A stretch of 64,000 nucleotides of DNA from Siphonodentalium dalli (Eukaryota > Mollusca > Scaphopoda > Gadilida > Siphonodentaliidae), in contig CP136061.1 of assembly GCA_032622095.1 (NCBI GenBank), positions 173,357,107 to 173,421,106 on the forward strand, in the 5' to 3' direction. Below are positions 1 through 12,380 of this stretch, in pieces. Positions within the stretch are counted from its first letter, which is position 1. Each line of letters starts with the position of its first letter. The translations under genes were made by a program, and so were the position numbers. The notes under the pieces are model-generated. The model was not told the DNA's origin, ran no database searches, and saw only the letters and a program-made list of their open reading frames with translations.

Positions 1-137
1 TTGCGAAATGAACCTGTTAAATTTTTTAATACTTGTTTATATGATATATATCCATCACGATGCTTGAAAATAATAGCTGAAAAGAATTGTAGGCATATGA
101 CAAATTATATGTAGCCCTACTGCAGGCTGCTTTCACC

Positions 138-210
138 AAGCTGGGTACCCAAATGTAAATTTTATAAAAGCTGGGTACCCAACTGAAAATTTTAAAAAGC
201 TGGGTACCCA
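138..210. repeat. Three tandem copies of an about 30-bp unit
   Basis: The 14-mer AAGCTGGGTACCCA occurs three times, about 30 bp apart, separated by AT-rich spacers. Each core contains the palindrome GGGTACCC. No function is visible. Confidence 0.8.
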
Positions 211-1302
211 TGCAACTAAACGAAAGGGGGTGACAATGACCATTTCAGCGAGACTTACAGCTATATGTATGCTCTAATTAAGCAACATGTTTAACGAGGT
301 TATGGGCCGGTACTTACCGCGGTGATACCACCAGAATACCGCGTTTATCAATTTGTACCGCGGTGGAGGGCGGTTGACCCTCAGTATTGGGCGGTATTCT
401 CACCTCGTTATTGGTACTCGTTACCGCCGTACACCGCGTTATTTTTTCGTAACCGCGTTCAATTTACCACGAACTGCCCTCCACCGCGAAGTGAAAACAT
501 GCGTGTAACAAACTAGGCAGCCTGCATGAATCCAATTTGTGATCTCGGGAAGTTAAAAAATACATTATTGTAAGGACGATACCGCCTTTATTCTCTCTCG
601 GACTATATATGTCTATGCACGATAGCGTCACGCTGTTGGATACATGATGTATAACTTCTATATCTTATGCCAAAAAAATTAAAATAGGTGTGTGTCCGGT
701 ATTTCGGTTTCTGGATGCCGACCTTAAATTTTTTTCCGACTACAAATATTTTCCCCGTACCAAAATCAAAACATAAAAGTGAAACACAAACACAGCGACG
801 TTTTGTATAAACAATGTGAAGTCCGTGCGACTTACAGTGATACCGATATAATTTACAATCAATACTGAATTACGACTTTTGAACAGTTAAAGACAAGGCC
901 GTTGCCCCATGGTCCTTTCTTTGATCGAGGATGAAAGGGAATCTCGCAGAGAAAGTGACACCAAGTAATCATAAATCATGTTCACTAAACCAATTACGAT
1001 GCAGCAGGTGCCCAATTTATGGACAATGCTGACGTCATTATTGATTGACACATAGTATACATCAAACAATGTCCAGAGCATGTGCATGTCTCCAGATACC
1101 ACGGGGTTCACGATGGGTGAAAAGTCTCCATTTAACTTTCATATTCTATAACAGTCACTGGTATAGTATATATTGGTATATCTTCTATTTTCCCTGTGGC
1201 CAGTGTTGGGTTAATTATCAGGCGACATACGCGAGAATACACACATTCAAAACACCAATCATTGAAAGAGACACGTTGTCAAATCAGTCTTTGATTTTGC
1301 TA
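211..1302. other. Gene-free stretch with 'taccgcg'-rich segment
   Basis: No supported gene. Between about 310 and 490 the sequence is enriched in TACCGCG/CGCGGT words in both orientations, so it looks like a decayed repeat. Its open frame (322-516) is a by-product of this composition. The remainder is AT-rich with nothing recognisable. Confidence 0.5.
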
Positions 1303-1304
1303 TA

Positions 1305-3253
1305 CAGTCATTCAGGCAGTAAAGGGTCACTTTTTATGTTTGTGCTGCACCTGTCTGTATGCAAGTACAATGGATACAAATTTATATATCATTTTGTTCA
1401 TAAATCCTAGCTCTATCATACATCCTATGTGATGTTCACAAATTTTGCTCTTTCTGTTTAAAATATGCGATCAAAGATAGCACGAAATTCAGGCAATAAG
1501 GGGTCAATTCAGGCAGTAAAGGGTCACCTTTCGTTTGAGCTGTACATATCACAATTTATGGCTGTTTGTGTGTTATTAAACCACAAATAACATGTGCAAG
1601 ATGTATTTATTCCAATTAAAAGTTTTGTATCAAACACAAACTTGTTTACTAGCCTATAGACTCCATTTCAGCATCAACAGAATGTAAACAAAACGTCCTG
1701 TAAAAGCCAGCTTTGGTCACTAGGACGTAACAACTACAGATACAGATGTTCAAAACAATTACCAAGGCACAGACGATATATGTGTACGTCATCATCGGGA
1801 AACTAATTCTATGTTTTTGATGATGATAATTAGCGCTTATAGAATCACAATCAATAACTCATTAACTGATTTGTAGAAAAATTAGTTGCTGAGAAATATG
1901 TTTTTATTTATTTTTTATATTGGAAATACAAACTCAAATTAGTAAAACTTATTTAATTACATATCTTTAACTCACATTTTTTACTCATATTTAATTGTCA
2001 GTGAAATATCAAAGGGCAATATTTATTTTCGGACAGTACACATTTTATATGTTTTGTAGTTTTTAAATTAATTAATGACACAAACACACACAAAACTGAC
2101 AACATATTCATTTGGCCTACATGTTTATATGACCATGAGTAGCAAATGTTGTGTACTCATTTCATTGCAACATGTGCAGCACTTACTTGTGCCAAATCTG
2201 ATTGACATATGCATGTATCAAATTAATATCATTGGTTTGTGAGCTGGCCACTTATCGCTTTATTTGTGGATCACGATTCAAGCAATTTAGATTACATTTG
2301 TATTTAACAGAACACAAAACAAGGACTTGCAATTACTTTCATTTTGCTCTGATCCAGAAAAACAAAGGTAAACGTTACTACCAAGGACGTCGCAAATGAC
2401 AGTGAGTGTTGGGTATATCTCGCCACTGGTATGAGTAGGCCCCCTATACCCATTTCCACCAAGCACCCAACCCACCCTCAGTTGTGTGTTAATTTTAAAT
2501 TTGCTCAGCCCCGTCCCAATATAATCGACCTGCCAACTAGCACTGCATGAAGTGCCTGGATTCATCCCTGTCAGAGGTTACTATCACAGCAGTTACATGG
2601 CACACGAACTGATTGTACACAGAATGCAATGTACAAATATATCTATTTATAACGGAACAATTGAAATTACAAAATTATTATTTGGTGTTTATATTCTTTT
2701 TATTTTGTGGTTTTCTCGGGGAGGATTACCGGTACTAGTATATAGCTTGGGCACTCCATTTGGTGGATGCAACTTATCATATACATATGGGCACCATCCC
2801 TTGGGCGAGATCCAACATCCTGAATCCAGGTAATTATATTCACACCCTCCTTAAGGATGTAGTGACAGGTCTGGTGTTTGGTGTGACTCTCCCCCTCCCC
2901 AACATTGATAAAAATGTTCAAGCTATAGAATCATGCCTGATCCGGTCCAACACAACTGTTATAGCTAGAGCATATATACACCACAAATTGTCCACAATTA
3001 CCCGCATACATGTAGGTTGAAATTGTTCTCAATTATTTATATGTATGCCCAAACCAGTTATTATACCGGTGTAACAGTTTATCTCTGAAATTACCGTCAG
3101 AACTCGCCACAAATTGCAGATGATATCCAACACATATTCATTCTCAAGAATCAACAGGATTTTCGGAGATCAAGTGCATCTGTGGCTTTTGCCACGACGA
3201 TAAACAGCAACTGACCCGTTACTGCCTGTGACCCGTTACTGCCTGAATGACTG
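1305..3253. mobile_element. Non-autonomous DNA transposon with 26-bp TIRs and TA target duplication (Tc1/mariner-pogo type)
   Basis: Terminal inverted repeats start CAGTCATTCAGGCAGTAA at 1305 and end with the reverse complement at 3253. They match over about 26 bp with a single mismatch. Each end is flanked by TA (1303-1304 and 3254-3255), the target duplication of the Tc1/mariner/pogo group. A subterminal copy of the same word lies at about 1502-1526 and another at 3208-3224, so the ends carry doubled binding-site-like motifs. I see no transposase frame across its 1.95 kb, so it is probably an internally deleted, non-autonomous copy. Family assignment is inference from the TSD and the CAG tips. 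Confidence 0.75.
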
Positions 3254-3255
3254 TA

Positions 3256-3753
3256 CGTCAAAAATTCACCGAGCATGTGCGTGTCCGTGATTATTGTTGG
3301 GCGGCATTGTTTGATCTCTTGCAACGTTTAGTCGTCGCATGCATTTGCTGTACTCGGCAGTTCACAGTACAAATTATTTTCACATATTCTTATCTAATCA
3401 CGATTAGGATGAAACGCATGTATGGCATTGGAACGGGGAAAAGTATGCCTCTATGTAAGTCTGTTTGGTTCCCGCAAGATAATTACACACAAATCTGATA
3501 AACGACAATAACACTAACTAAATTGAAAGTGTTTGTTGCAAAATAGCATACTGAATTCCAAGTTGATTTAAATTGTTTTGTTTGTTCCCCCACAGCATGT
3601 ATATCATTGTCGTTTTCATGTTCAGGGTCACTTTCTAACGCAGTAATGTGTGAGAATCCATTTTATTTTGTAAACAATACGTTTGCAGTGATGCCCCCTC
3701 ACGTCACGGATTTTGCGGTCACGTGACTAGATCAAATATATATATGATGCAAG
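3256..3753. other. Gene-free stretch
   Basis: AT-rich sequence between two transposon remnants. No supported gene, RNA or repeat was recognised. Confidence 0.4.
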
Positions 3754-4118
3754 CCCCTGAGACGACCCGCCCATCTGCTGTTTTCGGGACTGGTCATCCC
3801 GATAAACACGGGTGGGTTGTCCAGAAATTGTTAATAGTAATTATGTTCTTTGATGATATATTATTAAAGATTTTGACCAACAACACATGTGTTTATTCAT
3901 TAATTATGTCAATGCGTGGATTGGAGTAAAGAATGACACGATGTTTTGACAACTTAACGGCATATAAGGTAAGTGAAGACTAATTAAAAGGGGTGCTTAC
4001 AAAACTAACATTTGATGCAAAGGGTTCATTATCACAGTGTGTTATCACAACACTTAGTGATCGGCATTCATCTCACTGATGTTAACTGGAGGTGAGTATA
4101 CAAACAGCCTTTGAACGA
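3754..4118 (+). mobile_element. Fragment related to the MULE-like element at 11176
   Basis: This stretch aligns, with substitutions and small indels, to about 11196-11400 and 11881-12035 of the element described below. Shared words include 'gggttgtccagaaattgttaa' in part and 'caaacagcctttgaacgat'. It lacks the 454-bp MITE found in the other copy, so it gives a near-empty site for that insertion. Similarity stops at about 4118, so it is truncated. Confidence 0.7.
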
Positions 4119-5027
4119 TATAGGAACCTATATGAAACCATATCGCTGGTCCAATGATTTCCTATTTAACAAGAAAATGACAGCAAAGGGCATTAATGCA
4201 AAAAGTAAGTTAAATTAGCATTGTAAAACTAGCATTATATTATAAATTGGATATCTTATTTTCTTATTATTTGAACCATTTCCTTCCAGTTAATGCACAC
4301 ATTTAGAATATCTAATCAGCTATCTAATCTCAATTTTGGATATGCCTGCATAATGATATCATAAACTGATTATCACTCAAAGGTTGGTTTATCGGATGTT
4401 GAATCCACAAAAAACATCACCAATATCATTTTTTGGGCATTTTAATAGTTCAATGCTAGCTAAAAATATTAATATTCAGTCCAATACAATATTTGATAAA
4501 TTTACAAACAACTGTATCATTCACATAACTCATTTTCTGAAACATAATAATATCATTTCAGTTATTTCTGATGTAAACATAATTTAAAATTTGTTTACTA
4601 TTTCTCATTTCACTGAGAATTTGAAAACGACTCCCAGAAAAGAAGACTGAGACTGCATGCATCGCCAGTGGAATTGACATATATCCTAAACAATTTATTA
4701 GCTAGGGGCGACCTACACGGAGCCTGAGAGTACAGAAATCAAATTGCATTAAACATGGACATGATAGTGACAGCTAACATAAATTCTTGATATAAATATA
4801 TATACTCAAAATTGTTCATTTCACAAATATAAAATTGTTATCACGTCATAATTGTTTTGTTATTTCTAGCATCTCCAGAATGGATATCCAATTTTCATGA
4901 CACCACCCATATTCCCATGCATCCTGCATAGAGTTATCCCTCATTTCCATGCAGTATAGGTAACTCTATGAAAACAGGCCATCATTTCACCATAATCTTT
5001 AGCATTCGGGGACCAATTTAAGGATTC
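4119..5027. other. Gene-free stretch
   Basis: AT-rich, with short open frames of no recognisable type. No repeats stand out before the hairpin cluster. Confidence 0.4.
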
Positions 5028-5300
5028 GAGACATGGTTCGTAAGGCTTCATTTAAGCCTTCATCATTTGCATATAAGGCTTCGAAGCCTTAAATATAAGC
5101 CCTCGAAGCCTTATATGCAAATTATGAAGTCTTATTTAGCCTTCAAGTGCTTACGGGAACCAACAAGCCTTCTATAGGGTCGACTTATTTAAATGAGCTA
5201 AACCCTCGAAGGCTTAATAAGCCTTCGAGTGCTTATGGGAGTACTTTAGCTCATTTAAATAAGTCGGCCCTATTGAGGGCTAAATTCTGTTTCGAGTGCT
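5028..5300. repeat. Cluster of two adjacent hairpins built on 'aaggcttcgaagcctt'
   Basis: The first hairpin (about 5037-5160) pairs 'gcatataaggcttcgaagcc' with its partner a few bases on. The second (about 5165-5285) pairs 'ttatttaaatgagcta' with 'tagctcatttaaataa'. Both contain repeated forms of AAGGCTTCGAAGCCTT and the word AAGTGCTTA/GAGTGCTTA. The form is that of a foldback MITE. No clear target duplication was identified. Confidence 0.65.
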
Positions 5301-5394
5301 TATTTTGCCTGTAACTGGCCCATTGCATTGATTGAGATAAGGATTCATTTAAGTCTTCATTTGTAAGCATTCGAATCCTTCCTGAATGCTTAGG

Positions 5395-5545
5395 CCAAAA
5401 AAAAAAACATCTGTGTTTCCGGTTACCTGACCGACCTGCCGAAATTGGGCCGACCTGGACTTTTACTTTTTTTTCTCAAATTTCAACCCAAATCAAAAAA
5501 ATTCAACCCAAAAAAAAAAACAAAAAAAAAAAAAAAAATTTAAAT
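5395..5545. repeat. A-rich low-complexity segment
   Basis: Long A and T runs surround a 'gaccgacctgccgaa' core. It resembles the segments at 6511-6660 and 6955-7160, so it may be a degenerate end of one repeat family. Confidence 0.4.
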
Positions 5546-6510
5546 TTTTTTTTAATGCATGTCATTGGCATGTAAACACATCAAAATCGTTAAATATATA
5601 CTATATACTATGTTTACATTAAGCAGCAATAATTTTAGATGGAATTTTCAAAAACAATTTACTTCTATTAAAATACATGTCCATTTGTGGTTGCAGATGA
5701 ATCCCAATCTCACCAATAAATCTGCAGTCTTTAAAACCTGCCTGTGGTAATCTTGTTTGTTCAACTCCCATGTCTTATGGGAAGAAGTCTTATCTGCTAG
5801 AGAGCAATATACATGTAGAAGACTTTCTATATCAGAATTTAAAGTTCCTCTCCCCAGTCAATCAAGGATTCATAGTGTTCAGGCATAGTTACTAGTATGT
5901 ATACAGACAGTATAAAGATGACTGCATGTCTACCATATCAAACACCCTTCTGGGATGGGCACTAAAAAGCACATGAAATTATCTACTGGTTTCTTTGGGT
6001 ATATAAAACTTACAAGCATGCATATGCCAATTTGAATGCTGAGGTGTGGTACCTCAGTCAAGGTGTGGCCTGTGGTACCATTTTCAGTGTGGTGTGGGAC
6101 TTTATATTTCAGTGCAGTTGAGGGATGTCTGAGGAACATTTACACCCTGTGCAATGTGTCTGAGGTGCATGTGAGATATGTGTCTTAGGTCCTGAGGTGT
6201 ATGACCAAATATTTAAGTGAGGTTTGAATTAATATCATACAAGTTATGTTATTATAAAGTAATAGTGTATGTCTTGGGCCTGTTGATATGTCAATATTGT
6301 GCTCTGAGAAAGATGTGCCACCACAATCTAAACTGAGAGAATAATTACAAGAGAGCTGCACAATTGAGTGCCTGGGTGGCATTTGTTTGTTCACATTGAC
6401 AATACTTATCATATTATTGTGCTACATTAACTGTTTACTTGCAATATACATGGACAGCCTTAACACAAGTATAAAGAGTAAGCATTAATGTACTTCTTAA
6501 CTGTTCGGGG
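5546..6510. other. Gene-free stretch
   Basis: AT-rich sequence with no supported gene. A G/T-rich patch with repeated 'gaggtgtg' words lies at about 6040-6200. Confidence 0.35.
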
Positions 6511-7160
6511 AAAAAATAAAAAAATATTACCAAAAAAAAAAAATCCCTACCTACCTACCCAGGCGGGTGAAAAAATTTCTTCCGGCACATATGCCGGGGT
6601 GGGTGGGTGGTCAAAGCCACCAACAAGCAATTTTTTCCGCAACTAAAAAAAAAAAATCCTGCTTGTTTTTAGTGTTTTGGCAATGAGTTGGGCTTCAAAA
6701 CCACTTTGAATCAGTTTGAATGAGAGAAATAATGTAATTCTAACTGGTAAACTGACTGCAGGCAGTTATCGTGTTGTATTTTGTTGCAAATTTTGAAATC
6801 CAAGATGGCCGCTGGCAGCCATGTTTTTTTGGCCGAATGACCTCAAAATTACTCATTCCTATTTACATGTCCATGTTAACATCCATGATAAATAGTATGC
6901 ACAGAAATTCATATACAGCTGTTTACAGTGAATTTCCCCCCGCAAATCTCTGTTTTAGTGTTAAAAGGGGGGGTGGGTGTCAAAAAATGGTCGGAAAAAA
7001 CTGCCGAAAACGGAAAAAGATTTGGCGTGGGGGTGGGTGGGTAAAAAAAATGATCGAAAGGGAAAAAATGCCATACGTGCCTGAATTTTTTTCCGACCCC
7101 CCCCCCCCCCGACCTACCTGGAATTTTTTGGCACCGTAATAGGAAACAAATAAAAAAAAA
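6511..7160. repeat. Pair of A-rich segments with 'ctacctacc' and G-rich runs
   Basis: The segment at 6511-6660 has 'ccctacctacctaccc' and 'gggtgggtgggtgg' set in A runs. The segment at 6955-7160 repeats 'ggtgggtgggt', a run of C and 'gacctacctgg'. They look like two diverged copies of one low-complexity repeat. The open frame through them reflects composition and not coding. Confidence 0.45.
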
Positions 7161-8201
7161 AATTTGGCAATTATTGTTTTAATTGTTTCTAATTAAATTC
7201 TGCAGTATATATCTTATTTTTAATCCTTTTTAAGACTTTGAAAATTAAAATAATGAAATAAGTTTGTAAACAAAATGTAAGATCCGCAGTCGGAAATCCA
7301 AAATGGCCGACAATTTCAGAAAAATATGTTTAGACAATTATTTATATGAAAGATCTGCATTTTACCAATGCATTAACTAATTTAAACATGATAGTATGAC
7401 AACCTGACATTACAATAAAGATTATGTGTACTTTACATTGTTTTATTAGTTTTTTTAATAGTCAAAATTGCTGTTTTTGCTGAATGAATCACCTATTTTT
7501 CAAGGTAAAACGTAATTCACTAGAACAAACGGCGTGATTTTTAACTCCCACAGGCCCCAGTGACAGTTTAGACCACATGCTTATGTCTCATTTTTGTTAT
7601 TTTATTTATAGCACAATGATGATAAGCTTGTAGTTAGAGATTTAATTATATATCATAATTTTTGTTTTGTTTTTTGACAGTCAAAATTGCCATTTTCCTC
7701 AATTAAAAAACCTAGCTATTTTCGTATTAAACTGTCGCAACTAAAGTCTAAATCGGCTCCTGCATTGTGTATCTCCTCACATATGGTCCAGCTATTCCAG
7801 AACTAGACCCTAATTTACTCTTACAATTAAGTTTTTAAAATGAGAAAGACAGTAGAAAGATTTATCAGATCATCATCGTTGGAATACTGTCTCAGAAAAC
7901 CAATATTGAATATAGTAGGTTGTGGGCCATTTTTCAATTGGATTATTGCAAAAAAAATCCTTATTTGGAGTTATTTCCCTTGGGTGACAAGGAGTTATGC
8001 CCCTTAATTGTCGTGAATATTCTTCGGCAAAATATTCACCCGCAATTCTTTGGCTAATCACCTACATACATGTTCTTGATATTTGAATCATTATTTCATA
8101 AGAAGAAGACTATTATTGTATCATACTTTTCCACAATAAAATCAGTTTTCTCATAAATTCTCCGGCAATTTAGGTGTAAAATTAGCTCGGCAACGAAAGA
8201 G
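7161..8201. other. Gene-free stretch
   Basis: AT-rich sequence. The phrase 'caaaatggccgacaattt' at about 7300 recalls 'ccaagatggccgctgg' at about 6800. No gene is supported. Confidence 0.35.
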
Positions 8202-8204
8202 TTA

Positions 8205-9870
8205 GGGACCTTGTCCAATTCCGACGGAGTTTCCGTCGGTGATCGGAGCTTTTAATCGGAGTTTTAATCGGAGTTTTCTCCCTCATCATCGGAATTTCTT
8301 AGATCGGAGTTTTTTCTCCGATCAAGAACTCCAATCAATTCCGGTGAAAATTCCGATGAACTCTGAACAAAACTCCAATGAAATCAGAGTTTTTCTCCGA
8401 TATGAAAACTACGATGTTAAAACTCCGATTTAATCAGATTTCATCGGAGTTTTCTCCGATATCAAAACGGCGATGTGATTTGAGTTTTGTGTAATAATTT
8501 CATTTTTATTTATGCCAAACTTCCTCTGAAAAGTTGAGAAAGTCACCAGAAAAAGTTGAACAGACGGTTCGTTTAGGGGGAAATCCTTGTGATGAAGGGA
8601 ATACACATCCCATCTCCGATTATAATTTAAACTTTTGCGCAGAAAACTGGAAAAATCTAGCTTTAATATCGAGTAAATCATAACATTTTATTACGTGATT
8701 GTTGGTTGCGTCATTTTCAGTTTGTCGCTTTCGCAAAACACGTTGTTTATTTATCTGGTGTGATGGTATTACTCGTCTCTTAAATATGAATAATCCCTAC
8801 GATTCCCAATATCAATAAAAAATAAAAATAAATCCAACTTCCTTATTTGGGTGAGGCTTGATTCTGCCGTCACTGGATTGGTCCGGCTCTTCCATCAATT
8901 ATACAGGCTCTTCCAATAACCTCCCGATTGATCCACTCTTCCGGTTTGCAACACAACACACACACGTGGTTTTCACTCGACCGAAGTTGAATTAAGAATC
9001 GCAAAGTTGGTTCAAACGATATAATTATTCAGAAAATGGCAACAAGAAATAGATCTTTGGTTTGTTCAGGCGGATTTGGAAACATTAGAAGACAATTTCA
9101 GTACTGATACCAGTACGTTGTAATACCTGGGTACCGGTATGTCATTGAAAATGGAATAATTATTTGCACCCCCAGCCGGGATTGAAATGGATTATTCCAT
9201 ATTAAACTGCACTTAGCGATATAAACTATATTTGCAACATCGTCGGATTCTGAGAATACCGTAAACCCAGTGTATTTCAAATCTTGTATATGCACCCAAT
9301 AATATACTTACCAGTAGATATCATATTCCACCGGTTCAAATCCTGCACGCATATAATTATACAGTCGACATAAATTTCGACTCAGTATATCATATAAATT
9401 CATCTGATATTATAATTATTACGGAGATGTTTACGTCGACTGATAATTATAGGCCTATTTTAGCATTGCGCGAATATGGTTTCTATTTATGGGGAGGTTA
9501 TTTCCTCAGCGAAGCGGAAATGGCCGAGTCGCTGAGAATGGACGTAACATGTTACATGTCTTTCTCCGTTGTGTCTGGTATATATATAAACAATATACAC
9601 GAAGAACCGAAACGACGATTTATTAAAAGCTCCTACGAAAATTCACGGGATCGGAGTTTTCCAAAACATACCGCACTTGAAGAACGGGAACTCCGATATA
9701 AAACTCCGATTGAATCGGATGATTTTACCGACGACACAGCGAAAATCTCCGACGGAATCGGAGTTTTATACCGACACAAAAACTCCGATTGCCATCGGTA
9801 TCGGAGATCGGAAATATCCATCGGAAACACCGATTCCGACGGAAACTCCGTCGGAATTGGACAAGCTCCC
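8205..9870. mobile_element. Harbinger-like non-autonomous element with 35-bp TIRs and TTA target duplication
   Basis: The left end begins GGGACCTTGTCCAATTCCGA. The right end is its reverse complement with one mismatch across about 35 bp. Both ends are flanked by TTA (8202-8204 and 9871-9873). GGG...CCC ends with a 3-bp TWA duplication are typical of PIF/Harbinger. Both subterminal regions (about 8245-8470 and 9645-9840) are filled with direct and inverted copies of TCGGAGTTTT/AAAACTCCGA. The 1.67-kb body has no recognisable transposase or Myb-like gene. Frames at 9427-9891 are created by the iterated motif and are not supported as coding. Confidence 0.85.
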
Positions 9871-9873
9871 TTA

Positions 9874-11167
9874 AGCTCAATTATTTATTAAATGTCAATT
9901 TGGCTTCCCATATACATGTAAACACGGTGGGGAATCACGTGGTTTCGAGTTAATGAGTATGTCATGCATTCAAAATGGCCGAGGCGATTTAAAACCCAAC
10001 CAGATGTGAGGAAAAAAGGTAATAAATTAAGATATGACATATTACATCTTATTTTGACAGCTACGAGCAGATGCTATACTATTTTTCAAACAAGCTGATA
10101 CCTCATTGATGTCAAAATTCACATTTGTTTGCTCTAACATTCTGACCAAAGTTGTCAGTCGAAAGATTCTCCAAGATGTATGGACTGGTGTATTCCACGC
10201 ACCTCCGACTGGCGACTTTGGTCAGAATGTTATAGAAAACCACTAAGTATTTCCAAACAAATAAGGTAAATTCTTGTTTCAAAAATAAACTAGCATATGC
10301 TTGTAACAGTCAAACTGTTATGTTTTGTGTCAGTTCCTCGTATATTATGTTTTTGTGTACATTTTGAATGCGTGGTACTGAGAAAGTGAGTGTCGTGAAT
10401 CAGAACACTTTGAAAACAGAATCGGAACATATGGTAGTGTTACTTTGAAGGCAATGTGTCAGACTAAAATTGCATATTTTGATCAACTGTATTTTTAATG
10501 TAACGATGTTGATTTCGGATACAAATAAGCAATTTGTTCTACAAAACATTATCTCTTTCGCTTCAAAATTCACATTTGTACACAATACTTTTCTTCTGTG
10601 TGTGTGAATTTGAATGATAAAACCCTTGTAATTTCATGCAGAGTGTTATATATGGGACTAAAGAATAAGTAAGTGAAGAGTAAAATACCTTAGAAACAAG
10701 TCCTATCATTTGAATGACGATGTATGTCGTCAATTTAGAAATAATATTTGTAAAAAATAACTACTTTGAACAAAATTATTCTCCATTTCTATTTGATCAC
10801 ATAGTGTTTCACATCACTTTAACATGATCATAATAGCTCATAATGTATTTATTGTATTACACTTGACTATAACCATATACTCCTTTATTCGATGATTATA
10901 TTGACTACTATGGGCTCATGTGAGTCATAGTTGTTTATTTGCCTTGTTGTGTGGCTGTTTACCCAACTATTGTTGACTGCACTCTCCCGTCCGCATAACA
11001 CCCATGTATATCTGCGGATAGGTTAGAGGTTCTTTGGCAGAACTTTTCAAATGTTGTTGTCATAGTTTATATCAAATTTTACGCTGGTTTAACACATATC
11101 GTATGTTGCATTTTGGTATAACAATGATAATGTCACAATTGTTGTATACTGTACAGTATTTGCTATT
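9874..11167. other. Gene-free stretch with one hairpin
   Basis: An inverted repeat at about 10137-10234 pairs 'acattctgaccaaagttgtc' with 'gactttggtcagaatgt' around an about 50-bp loop. The rest is AT-rich without recognised content. Confidence 0.5.
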
Positions 11168-11422
11168 GTAACAAAGGGAACGGGACTACCCGCCCCCGAG
11201 ACAACCCGCCCCTCTGCTATTTTCGAGGCAGGTTCTCCCGATAAATAAGGGCGGGTTGTCCAGAAATTGTTAATAGTGATTATGTTCTTTTATGTTCTTT
11301 GATGATATATTATTAAAGATTTTGACCAACAAAACATGTGTTTATTCATTAATTATGTCAATGCGTGGACTGGAGTAAAGTATGACACGATGTTTTGACA
11401 ACAGTTTCTGAACGGCACTTAA

Positions 11423-11876
11423 AGGTACTCAATCCGTAAAGAGGGTCCCCATCTCAACAGATTCCAACAACAACAATCCGATCAGAGGGTCCTATATTAC
11501 TATTTCTTTGGCTTTGGGGGTAAAAAATATTTGATTCGAACCCATCAAACAAAGCTCAGAGTTATTAGATATTGATTTTTGAAATTTGTTATGTTCTCGA
11601 GATGAGTACTAATAACTGCCGTAATCTGCTCTGGATGTGTACTCCAAATCTATTCAAACAGACAAGGATGGATAACTCTAAAATCAAGTGGTAATTTTAA
11701 CGCAATTTTGACTGAGTTCTGGGCCAGATAGTATTCCCGATAATGAAAAATAATAGATTTCTAAAATCGATATCTAACAAATCTGAGCTTTGATGGGTGA
11801 CTTCCTCGATTCGAATCAAATATTTTTGAAGCCATTGAAATAGTAATTGAGAGGAGTTTTATCGAATTGAGTACCT
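11423..11876. mobile_element. 454-bp MITE with TTAA target duplication (Kolobok/piggyBac type)
   Basis: Ends are AGGTACTCAATCCG and its near reverse complement, flanked by TTAA on both sides (11419-11422 and 11877-11880). A second copy in opposite orientation lies at 24831-25299. The related fragment at 3754-4118 lacks it, which supports insertion. The TTAA duplication and AG tip fit Kolobok better than piggyBac, whose tips usually begin CCC. Confidence 0.85.
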
Positions 11877-12111
11877 TTAAGGTAAGTGAAGACTAACTAA
11901 AAGGGGTGCTTTCAAAACAAACATTTGATGCAAATGGTTCATTATCACAGCGTGTACAAGCACAACACTTAGTGATCGGGATTCATCTCACTGATGTCAA
12001 GTTAACCGGAGGTGAATATACAAACAGCCTTTGAACGATGCCGGCGGAACTGGGTAGGCCCCTATATTAAATCTAGAGTAGGCCCCTATGGGTTATCTTC
12101 ATTCTGCAAGC

Positions 12112-12380
12112 ATGTTTCCTTGCATTCACTGCGATTTGGAGGTGCGACCAAAGCAACATGCCGTTGATTGTGACGTGTGTGGCGCACGCATATGGTTTAT
12201 CGATGGTACATTCAAGATTGTGGGAGCACCGTTAAAACAGCCACTCTGCGAGGTCAGCTGATGTCCATCAACGCATTTATACAGAAAGACAGCAAAGGGA
12301 AGCAATTCCCACTAGTCTTCGCCTTGGTGTCTCGTCAAACGAAACAGGATTACAGCAGCAGCAGCCCCAAATTAATCTAA
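12112..12380 (+). pseudogene. MULE-type transposase fragment, frameshifted
   Basis: One frame from ATG 12112 to the stop at 12259-12261 reads a cysteine/histidine-rich start (FPCIHCDLE, CDVCGAR) followed by IWFIDGTFKIV. A second frame, open to 12380, continues with LMSINAFIQKDSKGKQFPLV and then FALVSRQTKQDY. The order 'IDGTFK...INAF...KQxPLVFALxS' is the start of the MULE transposase domain seen in many invertebrate FLYWCH/MULE proteins, with the aspartate of IDGT as the first expected catalytic acid. A frameshift between the two parts and the lack of the remaining catalytic residues show it is dead. It lies inside the element with the 8-bp duplication. Confidence 0.6.

Noticed and set aside
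6771-7139. 122-codon frame across the G-rich and A-rich repeat
   Set aside because: Its Lys/Gly/Pro-rich end reflects G, C and A runs, and the segment is a low-complexity repeat.
9427-9891. 154-codon plus-strand frame as a gene
   Set aside because: The second half is translated from the iterated TCGGAGTTTT/AAAACTCCGA words and the terminal repeat of the Harbinger-like element, and overlapping frames of similar length exist on both strands.
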